Part shown: piece after piece, positions 26,601 through 35,567 of the stretch
How the letters are laid out: every line of letters begins with the position of its first letter
Numbering within the stretch: position 1 is the first letter of the stretch
Translations under genes and position numbers: made by a program
NCBI RefSeq assembly: GCF_001005315.1
Contig: NZ_LBMG01000043.1
Span: 1 to 56,062, forward strand
Direction: 5' to 3'
DNA: 56,062 nucleotides
From: Kordia jejudonensis
GTDB taxonomy: Bacteria > Bacteroidota > Bacteroidia > Flavobacteriales > Flavobacteriaceae
The notes under the pieces: model-generated
Databases searched by the model: none
What the model was told of the DNA's origin: nothing
The model's input: the letters and a program-made list of their open reading frames with translations, nothing else

Positions 26601-27497
26601 GAGTTCTTGATAGGTTAATGTCTTGTTTTCAAACACAATCGCATCTTTATCAGGCGTTTTATCCACTTGAATTTCAAATAGTTTGTGTATGGTTTTGTCT
26701 AAAGAAATGGTATTTGTAGTGGCATTCCAACCGTTAGCCAATTGTTGCTTTTGTGCAGATGGCATTAACGAAATCTTAGCAACAGTAGTGTCTATTTTCG
26801 CTACAATTTGTTGTAATATATCCGCGAAATGTGTTGTAATTGCCGTAGCAATGTCTTTGGAAATGCGACCTTCTTGATAGCTAAGTTTTCCTTTTAATTG
26901 TGTTTGATCGTTATGAAATGAAAATAGCAATAGCGGTTGTAATGCGCCAGGGAAATTATTATCATGTATGTTTTCTAACACTAAAGCAGTATCAAAAAGT
27001 ACAGGATTTTCTGCTGTAGCTTCTGGATGAATGTGTTGTTTTAAAATTTCAAACGGATAATTTTGATGTGCTACTGCTTCCGTGACTACCGCGCGCGTGT
27101 CCAAAAGTATTTTTTTAATGGAATCTTCCGAAGAAATTTGCTGTTTTAATGGCAACACTGTATTGATCATTTTTTCTTGATCGCTTTTTTGTTTGTACAC
27201 CGTTGTGCCAATGGTTTGTGTGGTTGTGCCCGTATATTTGTATTGCAAAACCAAAAGCGCAGTGTGTAAAAATAGATGCAATGAATGATCTGAATTTTTA
27301 CAAATACGCATCAATTCTGTATAGGTTTCCTTGTTGATCGTAAATGGAATCGTCTCTACAGCAGCATTTGCTTTTGCAGTACGCGCGACCAATACTTCCA
27401 AAAGTGCCTCTTTTGTTGGCATATCTTCAAATTGAGATAACCAAAAGGCTTTTTCCTTTTTCTTTTGTGCTGCGATGATGTGTAATTGATCTTTCAT
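23604..27497 (-). CDS. NRPS (D): half-C-A(Leu)-PCP-C
   Basis: The 1297-residue protein begins, like protein E, with the C-terminal lobe of a condensation domain (1-245) and no HHxxxDG. The adenylation domain follows (about 260-750). Its pocket code, DAWFLGAVVK, differs from a known Leu code at one position. Its A3 core reads TSGSTGVPNG, with Asn in place of the usual Lys. The carrier domain has FLELGGNSL (Ser795). A complete condensation domain closes the protein, with HHIICDGVS (catalytic His975). It should load Leu, receive the chain through the C domain at the end of protein C and pass it on through its own C-terminal C domain. The final residues are SFKEDFNF, echoing the MDFDF end of protein C. 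It lies 24 bases after protein C and 34 before protein E. Confidence 0.94.
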   Translation of the reverse strand: MKDQLHIIAAQKKKEKAFWLSQFEDMPTKEALLEVLVARTAKANAAVETIPFTINKETYTELMRICKNSDHSLHLFLHTALLVLQYKYTGTTTQTIGTTVYKQKSDQEKMINTVLPLKQQISSEDSIKKILLDTRAVVTEAVAHQNYPFEILKQHIHPEATAENPVLFDTALVLENIHDNNFPGALQPLLLFSFHNDQTQLKGKLSYQEGRISKDIATAITTHFADILQQIVAKIDTTVAKISLMPSAQKQQLANGWNATTNTISLDKTIHKLFEIQVDKTPDKDAIVFENKTLTYQELNKKATAVAGILQNKGIKKGEVVAIMTSTSFEMIISVFAVLKAGGCFLPVDPANPTERIQSIANDSNVRYILTNGNQTKNFTSEVELIHINSETLNTTDTAFKSHAGNSSETCYVVYTSGSTGVPNGVKVSHSALANLCAWHNDFFEVSATARATKIAGFGFDASVWEIMPYIIQGGTLFLTSDTIKYDIHELHLFLEENSITHSFLPTKLGEAYIQRYDSSSLQHLLVGGEKLARVKKRSYTITNAYGPSENAVVATAYKISKTAYETIPIGKPITNTKAYVIQPKTLELLPLGMCGELCISGASLASGYVSNDELTQQRFCKNLINNGEIAYRTGDLVRWNSEGNLEFIGRVDTQISLRGFRIEPQEIETAILKIIQATHCVIVKRAINESESVICAFIETTQKFDSKQLKQELKKSLPEYMIPTHIVQLEKLPLTTNGKIDKKVLQLPKRKTNDIVLPTNEIEEKLRHIWSRILKIDIETISTEESFLELGGNSLSVTLLKANIQDAYAVAISVKKLFEIVTIKNQAVYIASAEKATMVTIPKAISKTKYTVSSAQKRIFFHQQLHPTSTIYNIPNVFELKNYTHEKLEKAFQQLIARHEILRTSFQFEINEPVQIIHETVNFTIDVLHTTAASLETTLQNCVQPFQLETGTLCNVKIIHSDDAQTFLFIDIHHIICDGVSILILLNELLALYGGETLSQPTIQYRDFSEWEQATPQQLRKKSQEKFWRTELQKPIPTVNLITDFKRPNSASYEGSTLHFTLNSTEFERVQQATKAHKTTLFVFLLSTFKILLSKVTAQKDIIIGTAVTGREHMQLLDTVGNFVNTVCIRSQVEATESVAEYIKRLKTKIANVFEHQTYPFEELVEKLDITAEAARNPLFDIAFVLQNIADEQLRTVDKNGLSLKKVAQLAFTENTAKVDLVFTAILDGDQLAFTIGYKTKLFKESSIKQFFEYYKHVLNSIITNDQTSIQELNLPIKIKEVQKTKIDSFKEDFNF
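26763..27497 (-). other. Half condensation domain (C-terminal lobe only) at the N-terminus of protein D
   Basis: Residues 1-245 start with a charged helix and KAFWLSQFED, then the second-lobe landmarks VAHQNYPFEIL and LFDTALVLENI. The first lobe with the HHxxxDG active site is absent and no frameshift is apparent upstream: the 24-base gap to protein C is too short to hold it, and protein C ends in its own complete C domain. The truncation is therefore a design feature rather than an artefact. Confidence 0.8.
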
Positions 27498-27521
27498 TTT
27501 CGTTGCTCGTGTCTTCGTTTG

Positions 27522-30500
27522 TTAAAAATCAAAGTCCATATTAGGTAATTCCGTATTCACTTCGTTTAATTGATTTTGAAGCTGAATGTCTTCTATTTTA
27601 GTTGCTTCAAACTTCGTAATTAGCTCAATGATTTCTTGATAATACGTCGCTAATCGGATAATAGTTTCTTTTAGAAAGAGTTCTTTTCTGTAAGCAATTT
27701 TTAGCTGAATTGTATCGTTTTGATCATCAATCATACAAATCAATTTAGATTTTACTTCATTAAAAATCGCTTCAATAGTTTGTGTTTCATCGTACAATCT
27801 ATTTTGTTGCAATGCCGTTACCAAACCTTCATTTTCTTGGTATGCGAATAAAATATCGTATAAGAAGTCATCATTAGGAATATTCAATGTGCCATCAACA
27901 GCTTGTTTTTGATGCTCCAGAATATTCCATACTTCAGTTTGTATTTCTTTAAAAAATTCCAGAATAGATTGCTCACTTTTTGGAAACATTCGTACAGGAA
28001 ATGTTTTGATAAATATTCCAACAACGTTTTTGGTTTCTTCTTGAAATCTCTCTGAAAATGGTGTTGCTACAATGATATCTTCTTGTCCACTAATTTTTGA
28101 CAGCAATATTCCAAAAGCGCCCAAAAGTACGGTGGCTTCTGTTAGTTTGTTACTCTTACATAAATGTCTGAGTTGTGCTGTTTTATCTATTGGTAAGACA
28201 AAATTTTCTTCGTTGCCAAGTAACGATTCTGATGCTTCTTTTGGATTTGTATCATACGGTAAGTTTACAGGTTTTGCATCGTTGCACTGCTGTTTCCAGA
28301 AATCGGAAATTGGTTGGTTTTCAATTTGAGAAGCTTCCCATTCCGCATAATCTTTATAGGAAATATCGGCAGTTTCTATTGGTTTTCCGTGATACAAATC
28401 AAGCAGATTGTGAATTAATAATTTTGCAGAAATAGCATCCGAAATAATATGATGAATGTCAAAATATAATACGCTTTTGTTTTCAGGCAATTGTACTAAT
28501 ACCATACGAACCAATTCAGGATTTTCTAACTGCAAAGGTTGTAGAAATGTAGTTTCCATTTGTTGCAGCGCGTCATACGAATCAAGACTTTTGACTTGAA
28601 ATGGAATGCTGCTTTTTTCATGAATTTTCTGCACTACTTCATTGTCAATGATATGAAAAGACGTGCGCAAAGCTTCCTGTTGTTCTACTAAACTGTTGAA
28701 TGCCGTTTCTAATTTTTTGGCATCAATGTTTTGTAAAGGAATTTTTAGTGCCGTATTGTACATCGTACTATTTTGATGCAACTGCAATTCTAAAAATATT
28801 CTTTTTTGTGCGTTGGACGTTGTGTAATAGTCTTTCGGCGCTACTTTTACAATTGGTTGTTTTTCAATAGTATGTTCCGCGTTGTCAACATGTGCCGCCA
28901 ATGCACGTACATTTGGTTGTTTAAAAATTTCGTGTAAACTGATGTCTACATTAAAAACTTCATAGATACGTGTACTGAGTGTGACTGCTTTTAGTGATTG
29001 TCCACCAAGATCAAAGAAATCGCTTGTTGCACCAATAGTTTCAGGATTTTGATCGAGAATATCGGCAAAAATTTTAGTCAGTTCTATTTCCGTTGTAGAG
29101 ATTGCTTGTTCATGTTGTTCCGCTTGTTTGTTGGAAGCATTTGGCAATTCACTGAATTTTACTTTTCCGTTACTCGTAATTGGAATTTCCGAAATGTGCA
29201 TGCAATGATTCGGAATCATATACGATGGAAGTCGTGCGGCTAATTTGTCGCGTATTTCTTTTTCTTTAATTTTTTCATCAGAAATGTAGTATGCGTATAA
29301 AACCTGATCGCCATGTGAATCTTCTTTTGCAACAACCAATACCGTTTGAAATTGTGGATACAGTGTACGGAGTTCTTTTTCTATTTCCGCCGTTTCAATT
29401 CGAAAACCACGAATTTTCACTTGTTCATCATTTCTTCCGAAATATATCAACTCGCCATCGGCAGAAAACTTAGCAATATCGCCCGTTTTATACATTGTTG
29501 TATTCGGCTCAAAAGGATTGTTTATGAATCGTTTTTGAGTTTCTTCTAGATTGTTGTAATATCCTAAACCAACACTGTTACCTGAAACATAGATTTCTCC
29601 AAAAACACCAAGTGGAACTTGCGTTAGTGTATCATTTAAGAGGTAAATTTTCGTATTGGCAACAGGTTTTCCAATCGGAACACTAACTCCTGTATGTGTC
29701 TGATTATTAAATTTTTGCACCGAACAACCAATGGTGGTTTCTGTAGGTCCGTATTCGTTGTACAGCGTAACATTTCCATTAAATAATGTATGTATTTTTG
29801 AAGCACTATCTGCTGAAAATGCTTCTCCACCGACAATCATACATTTCAAATTGGTGTTGGAAATTCCACGTTCTTGAAAATAGTTGCTTATAATTTTCAG
29901 ATGCGAAGGTGTAAGCTTTATCACATGCGCGCGATCGTCTTTGATAATTGTTGTCATCAATGCTGCTGGCGTTTCTTTGTCAGAATATACTTCAATAGTA
30001 TTTCCGCTAACCAATGGTACAAAAATGGACGTCATCGTTAAATCGAAAGCTATCGAAGTACAGAAAGCGAAACAAACATGTGTTTCATCCAAATAGGTTT
30101 CCTTTCCCCATAATGCGTAATTGCACAAGTTTTCATGCGAAATCATAACGCCTTTCGGAACGCCAGTTGTTCCTGAAGTGTGAATGATGTAGGCTAATTG
30201 GTTTGCTGTAATCTGAATTTCTGGCGACGTAATTGGTTGTGCGATATGATCTAATTCTGCATCTAATGCAAATACATGTTCGGCAGCAATGGCAATTTCA
30301 AAGAAATAGGATGTTTCCGTGAGCACTGTTTGTATGTTTGCATTTTGTAGGATGAGATTTATGCGTTCTTCCGGATATGTTGGATCTATTGGAACAAATG
30401 CAGCGCCAGCTTTTAGGATACCTAAAATACCTATGAGTAAATTGATGCTTCTATCGGCAACTGTTGCGACTACATCGCCCGTTTGTATCTGCAACTCATT

Positions 30501-33500
30501 TAGTAAATGATGCGCTAATTGGTTCGATTTTTCATCGAGTTCCTTGTAGCTTATGTTGGAGTTTCCATGTACAATAGCAATTTCGTTTGGTACGCGAAGT
30601 ACTTGTTTGTTGAATTCATCCAATACCGTTTTTCCTAAATATTCAGGTTTTTCAGTAGCATTGTAGGTTTGTAAAAATGCACTTTCTGTAGCATTGAGCT
30701 GAAATGCTGTTGCAATGTTTGAAGTTGGCGTTTCAATTAACAACGCAAGAATTTCATTGAAATAAGCCACATAGCGTTCTATTGATGTATCTAGAAAAAG
30801 ATCAGTTGCATATTCTAAATTGAATCGAATGCCTTTGTCGCTTTCAAAACCTGTGAGCGAAAGATCAAATTTAGACGTAGTTTGATGCGCTTCAAAGTCG
30901 GTAATTCGTTCAATAACTAATCCACTCGAATCGCTTTTAAGGATATTTGATTGTTTTTTGAAATCAAACATGACATCAAATAGTGGATTTCGATCTGCCG
31001 TCCATGAATGGGATATGTCGGCCACCAATTCTTCAAATGGAAGTTCTTGGTTTTCGAAACAAGTATCTGCTTCTAGCTTTACATTTTTAATAAAATCAAT
31101 ATAAGTCGTTGTCGCTGTTATCGTTGCTTTTAACGGAATTGTATTTGCAAACAATCCAACTAATTTTTCCATGTCAGGATGCGATCTTCCTACAACAGAA
31201 GTTCCAACTATGATTTCTTTTTGATTCGATAATTTAGACAGTAACAAGTAAAAAGTACTTAGCAATACATTGAAATTTGTGAACGCGTGTTTCTTTGTAA
31301 ATTCTTGTAATTTTTGTTGCTGCGCTTTCGAAAGTTCAAATTGGAAAATTTTACCGTTAGTACTTTTCTTTTTTCGTGCTTTGTCAATTGGTAATTGCAA
31401 CGGAGCAATGGTTTCCAGTTTCTTTTCTTTCCAGAAATTTCGTTGTGCATCTAAACTTTCGAGATATTCTTTTTGCAATTGCCAAGCCGTAATATCTTTA
31501 TACTGAATCGTTAATGGTTGCAGCGTTTCATCTTCATACAACGCCATGACATCACGTATTAAAATGTTTAGCGAAACACCATCCGAAATGATATGATGCA
31601 TGTCTACCAACAAGATGGTTTCTTGCTCATTTTGAAGCATTCCCACACGAATCAGCGAAGGTGAGTTTAACTCAAATGGACGTACAAATTTTTGTATGAT
31701 TGTTGCTAAATTTCCTGAATCATGTGAATATTCTTCGATGGCAAACGGTACCGTATCTTGTATTTTCATCACAGGAATTCCTTGATCTAATACAAAGTAG
31801 GCACGAAGAATTTCATGGCGTTCTAGTAATTTTTGAAACGCGTTTTGCAAGCGATCAATTTTCATATGACTAGCGCGGACTACTTGCAACATGTTGTAGG
31901 AAACGTTTGTTCGATCTAATTCTTGCAGGACATAAATTCTTTTTTGAGCAGACGAAACCGTGTATTGTGTACTTTTTTCAACGGAAGGAATTTCACTTGA
32001 TCTAAAGGAATCTTGCGCCGTCATAATGCGTGTTGTGATGGCTTCCACTGTCGAATTTGCCATGAATACTTCCAAGGAAAGTTCCGTTTTGTATTGTTTT
32101 TGAATCATGGAAAGCAATCGCAATGCATTTAGCGAATCGCCTCCTAATTCGAAGAAGTTTTCATTAAGTTGTGGACGTTCGCCAAGTATTTTTTCAAAAA
32201 TATCACTAACTCCTTGTTGTACTTGCGTTTGCGATAGTTTTTCGCTAATTTCTTCCTTGCTGGTTTCGCCTAAAAATGATTGCAAACGTTCAGCTTCCGA
32301 ACTAATTCGTGTTTCTAAATCTGTTACAGATACGGCAATCGTAGGAATGTTGAGAGAAAGAACTTCTTTAAAAGCTGCAACACCTTCAGTTGCCGTCACA
32401 CCAATTAAATCCGTGGAAGTTTCTTCTTCGTAGATAGCTGCTGTTTTTTGAGCCATTCCTGTTTGTAACCAACGATCCCACAGAATTGAAATAATTCGCG
32501 TTGTTTTTGTATGCTGTCTTGATTGTGCATAATGATTCATGAACGCATTTGCGGCAACGTAAGCAGCTTGCCCAATTTCGCCCAGTAACGAACTTAGTGA
32601 CGAACATAAGATGACAAAATCTAGATTTTCTTTCTGTATGAGTTTGTCAATAACCAGTGTTCCTTGCACTTTGGCTTCAAGCACATTTAGTACTTGTTCC
32701 GTTTCTTTGAATCGTATGAGACTTCCGTCAGCAATTCCAGCTGCATGAATGATTCCGTTAATTGCAGAAAATTTTTCTTTGACAGTATCAAAAAGTTGAC
32801 GCATGTTTTCTTCGTCCGCAATATTTACGGTACTAATCATGATTTCTGCTCCCAAACGTTCAATTTCCAAGAGTTTGGCGATTGTTTCTTTTTGCTTGGT
32901 AGGCGTATTTTCATTGTGTATTTCTTTTTCCCAATTCTTCTTATCAGGAAAAGCACTTCGAGTGGTCAATACGAGCGTACATTTACTTTCTTTAGCTAAA
33001 AAAGAAGCCAGTGCAAGTCCAACACCACCTAATCCGCCAGTAATGATGTAGGCTCCTTTTTCTTTAATTTTGATAGCAGTTTCCTTCGTGCTTTCTAAGT
33101 TTAGTTTGCTCGTTTTTTGAATCCAACGATGTTTTCCACGATACGCAATTAGCGCGTCTGTAGCTGTACTGTTGATTTCTGAAAGGATCTTTTCAGCGTA
33201 CGCGTTAGCATCATTCAGCGTCTCAATATGTTCAACTAAAGCGATATCAATATGTTTGGCTTGTAGTGATGCAAATTCGTTGTTGATGACTTTCGCCAAA
33301 CCGCTATAGGTACTTTTTATTGGCGCTATATTCGTTTCTATTCCGATGACATCAAAAGCATTGTTGGAAAGTGAACTGACCACGGCATTTTCTGCAAAAG
33401 CGTCTTTGTTTGTCACGGTTTTGAGAAGTTCTATATAGTTTACAAATGCATTTGTTTCATGTTCGAAATCATTCCATAAATATAGAATAGTATCAATTTT

Positions 33501-35567
33501 ATGTCCGTCAGATAAGATGTCTGTCACCAAACGATCGTGTTCAGGAGTTGTACTAGAAATTGTATAGTTGTGTGCGTCAGATTTTGTGTATGCAGTTCCT
33601 TTTTTGACAAGAAGTACCGTCGTATTTTTTTCTTTTATTTTTTGAATTAGAACAGCGTTGAACGAACTTTCTTCATAGTATATTAACCATTTTTGTGTGC
33701 GATCATTTTCAAGCTTCGTTTTTAGTGGAGCAGTAGCACGTGTCCATTCGGTAGTATAAAACCAATCGTTAATTTCCTGAGATTTTGTACTTTTTTCGAC
33801 GGTTTTTTCAGCATCAGACGACTGTTTAATTTTTAATGGAAATTTAGTTTTCGCAAACGGATATGATGGTAACTCACATAGTTTGTAGTGTTGATTAAGA
33901 TCTATGGTTTTTCGATCTAAATCATTTCCTTGACACCATACTAAAGCATGCGTTTTTAGCTTATTATTTTCTTCAGATACATCACGTAAAGTATCTTGAT
34001 TGGTATCATTCGTTATCCAGTTTTCGGCTTCTAGTTGTGCAATAGCATCCGAAATATTGTTTGCGATAATGACAGCTCTGTGTTTAAATTGTGGTTTTTT
34101 GGAAAGTGTATAAGCAACATTTCCAAGATGTACTGTTGGATGTTTTTTGAAAAACTCGGTATGTATGTTCAGTTGTGCTTGTAATGCTTCTTTTGTTTTG
34201 GCAGAAAACGTAAGCAGTTGTGTTTTATCAGTTGTATTATTTTTTTCTTCTTGTAAATTTTCTTCTAGAATGATATGCACATTTGTACCGCCAATACCAA
34301 AACTACTAACTCCAGCTCTTAATGGAAACTTTTCATTTTTCCAGTGTATCAACGTATCATTGATGAAAAAAGGACTGTTTTTGAAGTGTATTTCAGGATT
34401 TAAATTTTTAAAATTTGGATGTGGAGGAATCGATTTGTGTTTCAAACACAGTATTGTTTTGATCATTCCAGCTATTCCTGCTGCGGCATCCAAATGTCCA
34501 ATGTTTGCTTTTACAAAACCTAATGCACACGTTTTTTCTTGTTGATCTTTGAAAACAGTTGTTAACGCTTTTGCTTCGATAGGATCGCCTAAAAATGTTC
34601 CTGTTCCATGCGTTTCAATGTAACTGATAGATTCAGGCGCAACTCTAGACATATGAAGCGCTGATTTTATGACCTCTTTTTGACCTTGATAGCTTGGTGC
34701 TGTATATCCAACTTTTTGATGTCCGTCATTATTGATCGCAGAGCCTTTTATGACTGCATGAATGGTATCGTTATTCGCAATGGCATCGTTTAAGCGTTTT
34801 AAAACAACCACACCAACACCATCACTAAATACCGTTCCGCTTGCAGCATTATCAAACGGTCTGCAATGTCCATCTGGCGAAAGAATCATGCCTTCTTCAT
34901 GAATGTATCCGCCTTCGTTTAGTAAATTGACAGAAATACCACCAGCCAAAGCCGATTTGCATTCGCCCATAAGTAACGATCGGCAAGCTAAGTGAATAGC
35001 GACTAAAGAGGTAGAGCAAGCCGTTTGAACAGCTATTGCAGGACCTTTTAAGTTGAGTTTGTGTGCAACTCGTGAAATCATTAAATCTTTATCACTTAGC
35101 AATGCGTTTGCATATTCGTCAAAAGGTGTCGCGCTTGCTTTTGCCAGTTCTTTTCTCCATTCATAACTGGAAGAGCTTCCACCAAACAATCCAACTTTTT
35201 CTTTTAAATTTTCAGGATTCATGCCTGCATTTTCCAAGGCAGCCCAACAGCATTCATGAAATAATCGCGTTTGCGGATGCATCACTTTAGCTTCTGCTGC
35301 AGCGTATCCAAAAAAACGCGCATCAAAACAGTCAACATCTTCGATTTCGCCTTTAGCTTTCACATGATTTTCTGCTGTAGTGATGCCTTTGTGAAACGTT
35401 TTTTGCTTCGCTTCTTCTTCAGAAAAGAATGTAATGTTTTCTGTTCCTTGGCAAAGATTTTCCCAAAATTCTGCTATATTTTTTGCGCCTGGAAATTTAC
35501 CGTGCATGCCTACGACGGCAATTTCCATTCCTGTTAGTGCTGTTTTCTTACTCATTTTCTTGCTCAT
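27522..35567 (-). CDS. Hybrid PKS-NRPS (C): KS-KR-ACP-C-A(Asn)-PCP-C, no AT
   Basis: The 2681-residue protein has a ketosynthase (about 15-440, TACSTS with Cys184, HGTGT). The region up to about 600 holds only a short linker ending in LPSYPFAKTKF, where an acyltransferase would be expected. A ketoreductase follows (TGGLGGVGLA about 840; catalytic Ser and YVAAN about 990-1010), with no dehydratase or enoylreductase. ACP has Ser1145. The C domain has HHIISDGVS (His1325). A domain code DLTKIGEIGK is close to Asn (8/10). PCP has Ser2191. The final complete C domain has HHIISDAIS (His2373), with Ala2378 for Gly. It adds a second hydroxylated two-carbon unit, then Asn, and its last C domain passes the chain to Leu. 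Malonyl must be loaded by another AT. The end is TELPNMDFDF. The start overlaps gene B by 20 bases; Met5 (35555) is an alternative. Confidence 0.94.
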   Translation of the reverse strand: MSKKMSKKTALTGMEIAVVGMHGKFPGAKNIAEFWENLCQGTENITFFSEEEAKQKTFHKGITTAENHVKAKGEIEDVDCFDARFFGYAAAEAKVMHPQTRLFHECCWAALENAGMNPENLKEKVGLFGGSSSSYEWRKELAKASATPFDEYANALLSDKDLMISRVAHKLNLKGPAIAVQTACSTSLVAIHLACRSLLMGECKSALAGGISVNLLNEGGYIHEEGMILSPDGHCRPFDNAASGTVFSDGVGVVVLKRLNDAIANNDTIHAVIKGSAINNDGHQKVGYTAPSYQGQKEVIKSALHMSRVAPESISYIETHGTGTFLGDPIEAKALTTVFKDQQEKTCALGFVKANIGHLDAAAGIAGMIKTILCLKHKSIPPHPNFKNLNPEIHFKNSPFFINDTLIHWKNEKFPLRAGVSSFGIGGTNVHIILEENLQEEKNNTTDKTQLLTFSAKTKEALQAQLNIHTEFFKKHPTVHLGNVAYTLSKKPQFKHRAVIIANNISDAIAQLEAENWITNDTNQDTLRDVSEENNKLKTHALVWCQGNDLDRKTIDLNQHYKLCELPSYPFAKTKFPLKIKQSSDAEKTVEKSTKSQEINDWFYTTEWTRATAPLKTKLENDRTQKWLIYYEESSFNAVLIQKIKEKNTTVLLVKKGTAYTKSDAHNYTISSTTPEHDRLVTDILSDGHKIDTILYLWNDFEHETNAFVNYIELLKTVTNKDAFAENAVVSSLSNNAFDVIGIETNIAPIKSTYSGLAKVINNEFASLQAKHIDIALVEHIETLNDANAYAEKILSEINSTATDALIAYRGKHRWIQKTSKLNLESTKETAIKIKEKGAYIITGGLGGVGLALASFLAKESKCTLVLTTRSAFPDKKNWEKEIHNENTPTKQKETIAKLLEIERLGAEIMISTVNIADEENMRQLFDTVKEKFSAINGIIHAAGIADGSLIRFKETEQVLNVLEAKVQGTLVIDKLIQKENLDFVILCSSLSSLLGEIGQAAYVAANAFMNHYAQSRQHTKTTRIISILWDRWLQTGMAQKTAAIYEEETSTDLIGVTATEGVAAFKEVLSLNIPTIAVSVTDLETRISSEAERLQSFLGETSKEEISEKLSQTQVQQGVSDIFEKILGERPQLNENFFELGGDSLNALRLLSMIQKQYKTELSLEVFMANSTVEAITTRIMTAQDSFRSSEIPSVEKSTQYTVSSAQKRIYVLQELDRTNVSYNMLQVVRASHMKIDRLQNAFQKLLERHEILRAYFVLDQGIPVMKIQDTVPFAIEEYSHDSGNLATIIQKFVRPFELNSPSLIRVGMLQNEQETILLVDMHHIISDGVSLNILIRDVMALYEDETLQPLTIQYKDITAWQLQKEYLESLDAQRNFWKEKKLETIAPLQLPIDKARKKKSTNGKIFQFELSKAQQQKLQEFTKKHAFTNFNVLLSTFYLLLSKLSNQKEIIVGTSVVGRSHPDMEKLVGLFANTIPLKATITATTTYIDFIKNVKLEADTCFENQELPFEELVADISHSWTADRNPLFDVMFDFKKQSNILKSDSSGLVIERITDFEAHQTTSKFDLSLTGFESDKGIRFNLEYATDLFLDTSIERYVAYFNEILALLIETPTSNIATAFQLNATESAFLQTYNATEKPEYLGKTVLDEFNKQVLRVPNEIAIVHGNSNISYKELDEKSNQLAHHLLNELQIQTGDVVATVADRSINLLIGILGILKAGAAFVPIDPTYPEERINLILQNANIQTVLTETSYFFEIAIAAEHVFALDAELDHIAQPITSPEIQITANQLAYIIHTSGTTGVPKGVMISHENLCNYALWGKETYLDETHVCFAFCTSIAFDLTMTSIFVPLVSGNTIEVYSDKETPAALMTTIIKDDRAHVIKLTPSHLKIISNYFQERGISNTNLKCMIVGGEAFSADSASKIHTLFNGNVTLYNEYGPTETTIGCSVQKFNNQTHTGVSVPIGKPVANTKIYLLNDTLTQVPLGVFGEIYVSGNSVGLGYYNNLEETQKRFINNPFEPNTTMYKTGDIAKFSADGELIYFGRNDEQVKIRGFRIETAEIEKELRTLYPQFQTVLVVAKEDSHGDQVLYAYYISDEKIKEKEIRDKLAARLPSYMIPNHCMHISEIPITSNGKVKFSELPNASNKQAEQHEQAISTTEIELTKIFADILDQNPETIGATSDFFDLGGQSLKAVTLSTRIYEVFNVDISLHEIFKQPNVRALAAHVDNAEHTIEKQPIVKVAPKDYYTTSNAQKRIFLELQLHQNSTMYNTALKIPLQNIDAKKLETAFNSLVEQQEALRTSFHIIDNEVVQKIHEKSSIPFQVKSLDSYDALQQMETTFLQPLQLENPELVRMVLVQLPENKSVLYFDIHHIISDAISAKLLIHNLLDLYHGKPIETADISYKDYAEWEASQIENQPISDFWKQQCNDAKPVNLPYDTNPKEASESLLGNEENFVLPIDKTAQLRHLCKSNKLTEATVLLGAFGILLSKISGQEDIIVATPFSERFQEETKNVVGIFIKTFPVRMFPKSEQSILEFFKEIQTEVWNILEHQKQAVDGTLNIPNDDFLYDILFAYQENEGLVTALQQNRLYDETQTIEAIFNEVKSKLICMIDDQNDTIQLKIAYRKELFLKETIIRLATYYQEIIELITKFEATKIEDIQLQNQLNEVNTELPNMDFDF

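Noticed and set aside
26763-27497. Half C domain of protein D as a frameshift or assembly error
   Set aside because: The gap to the previous gene is only 24 bases, the previous gene ends in a complete C domain, and the same arrangement recurs at the D/E junction.
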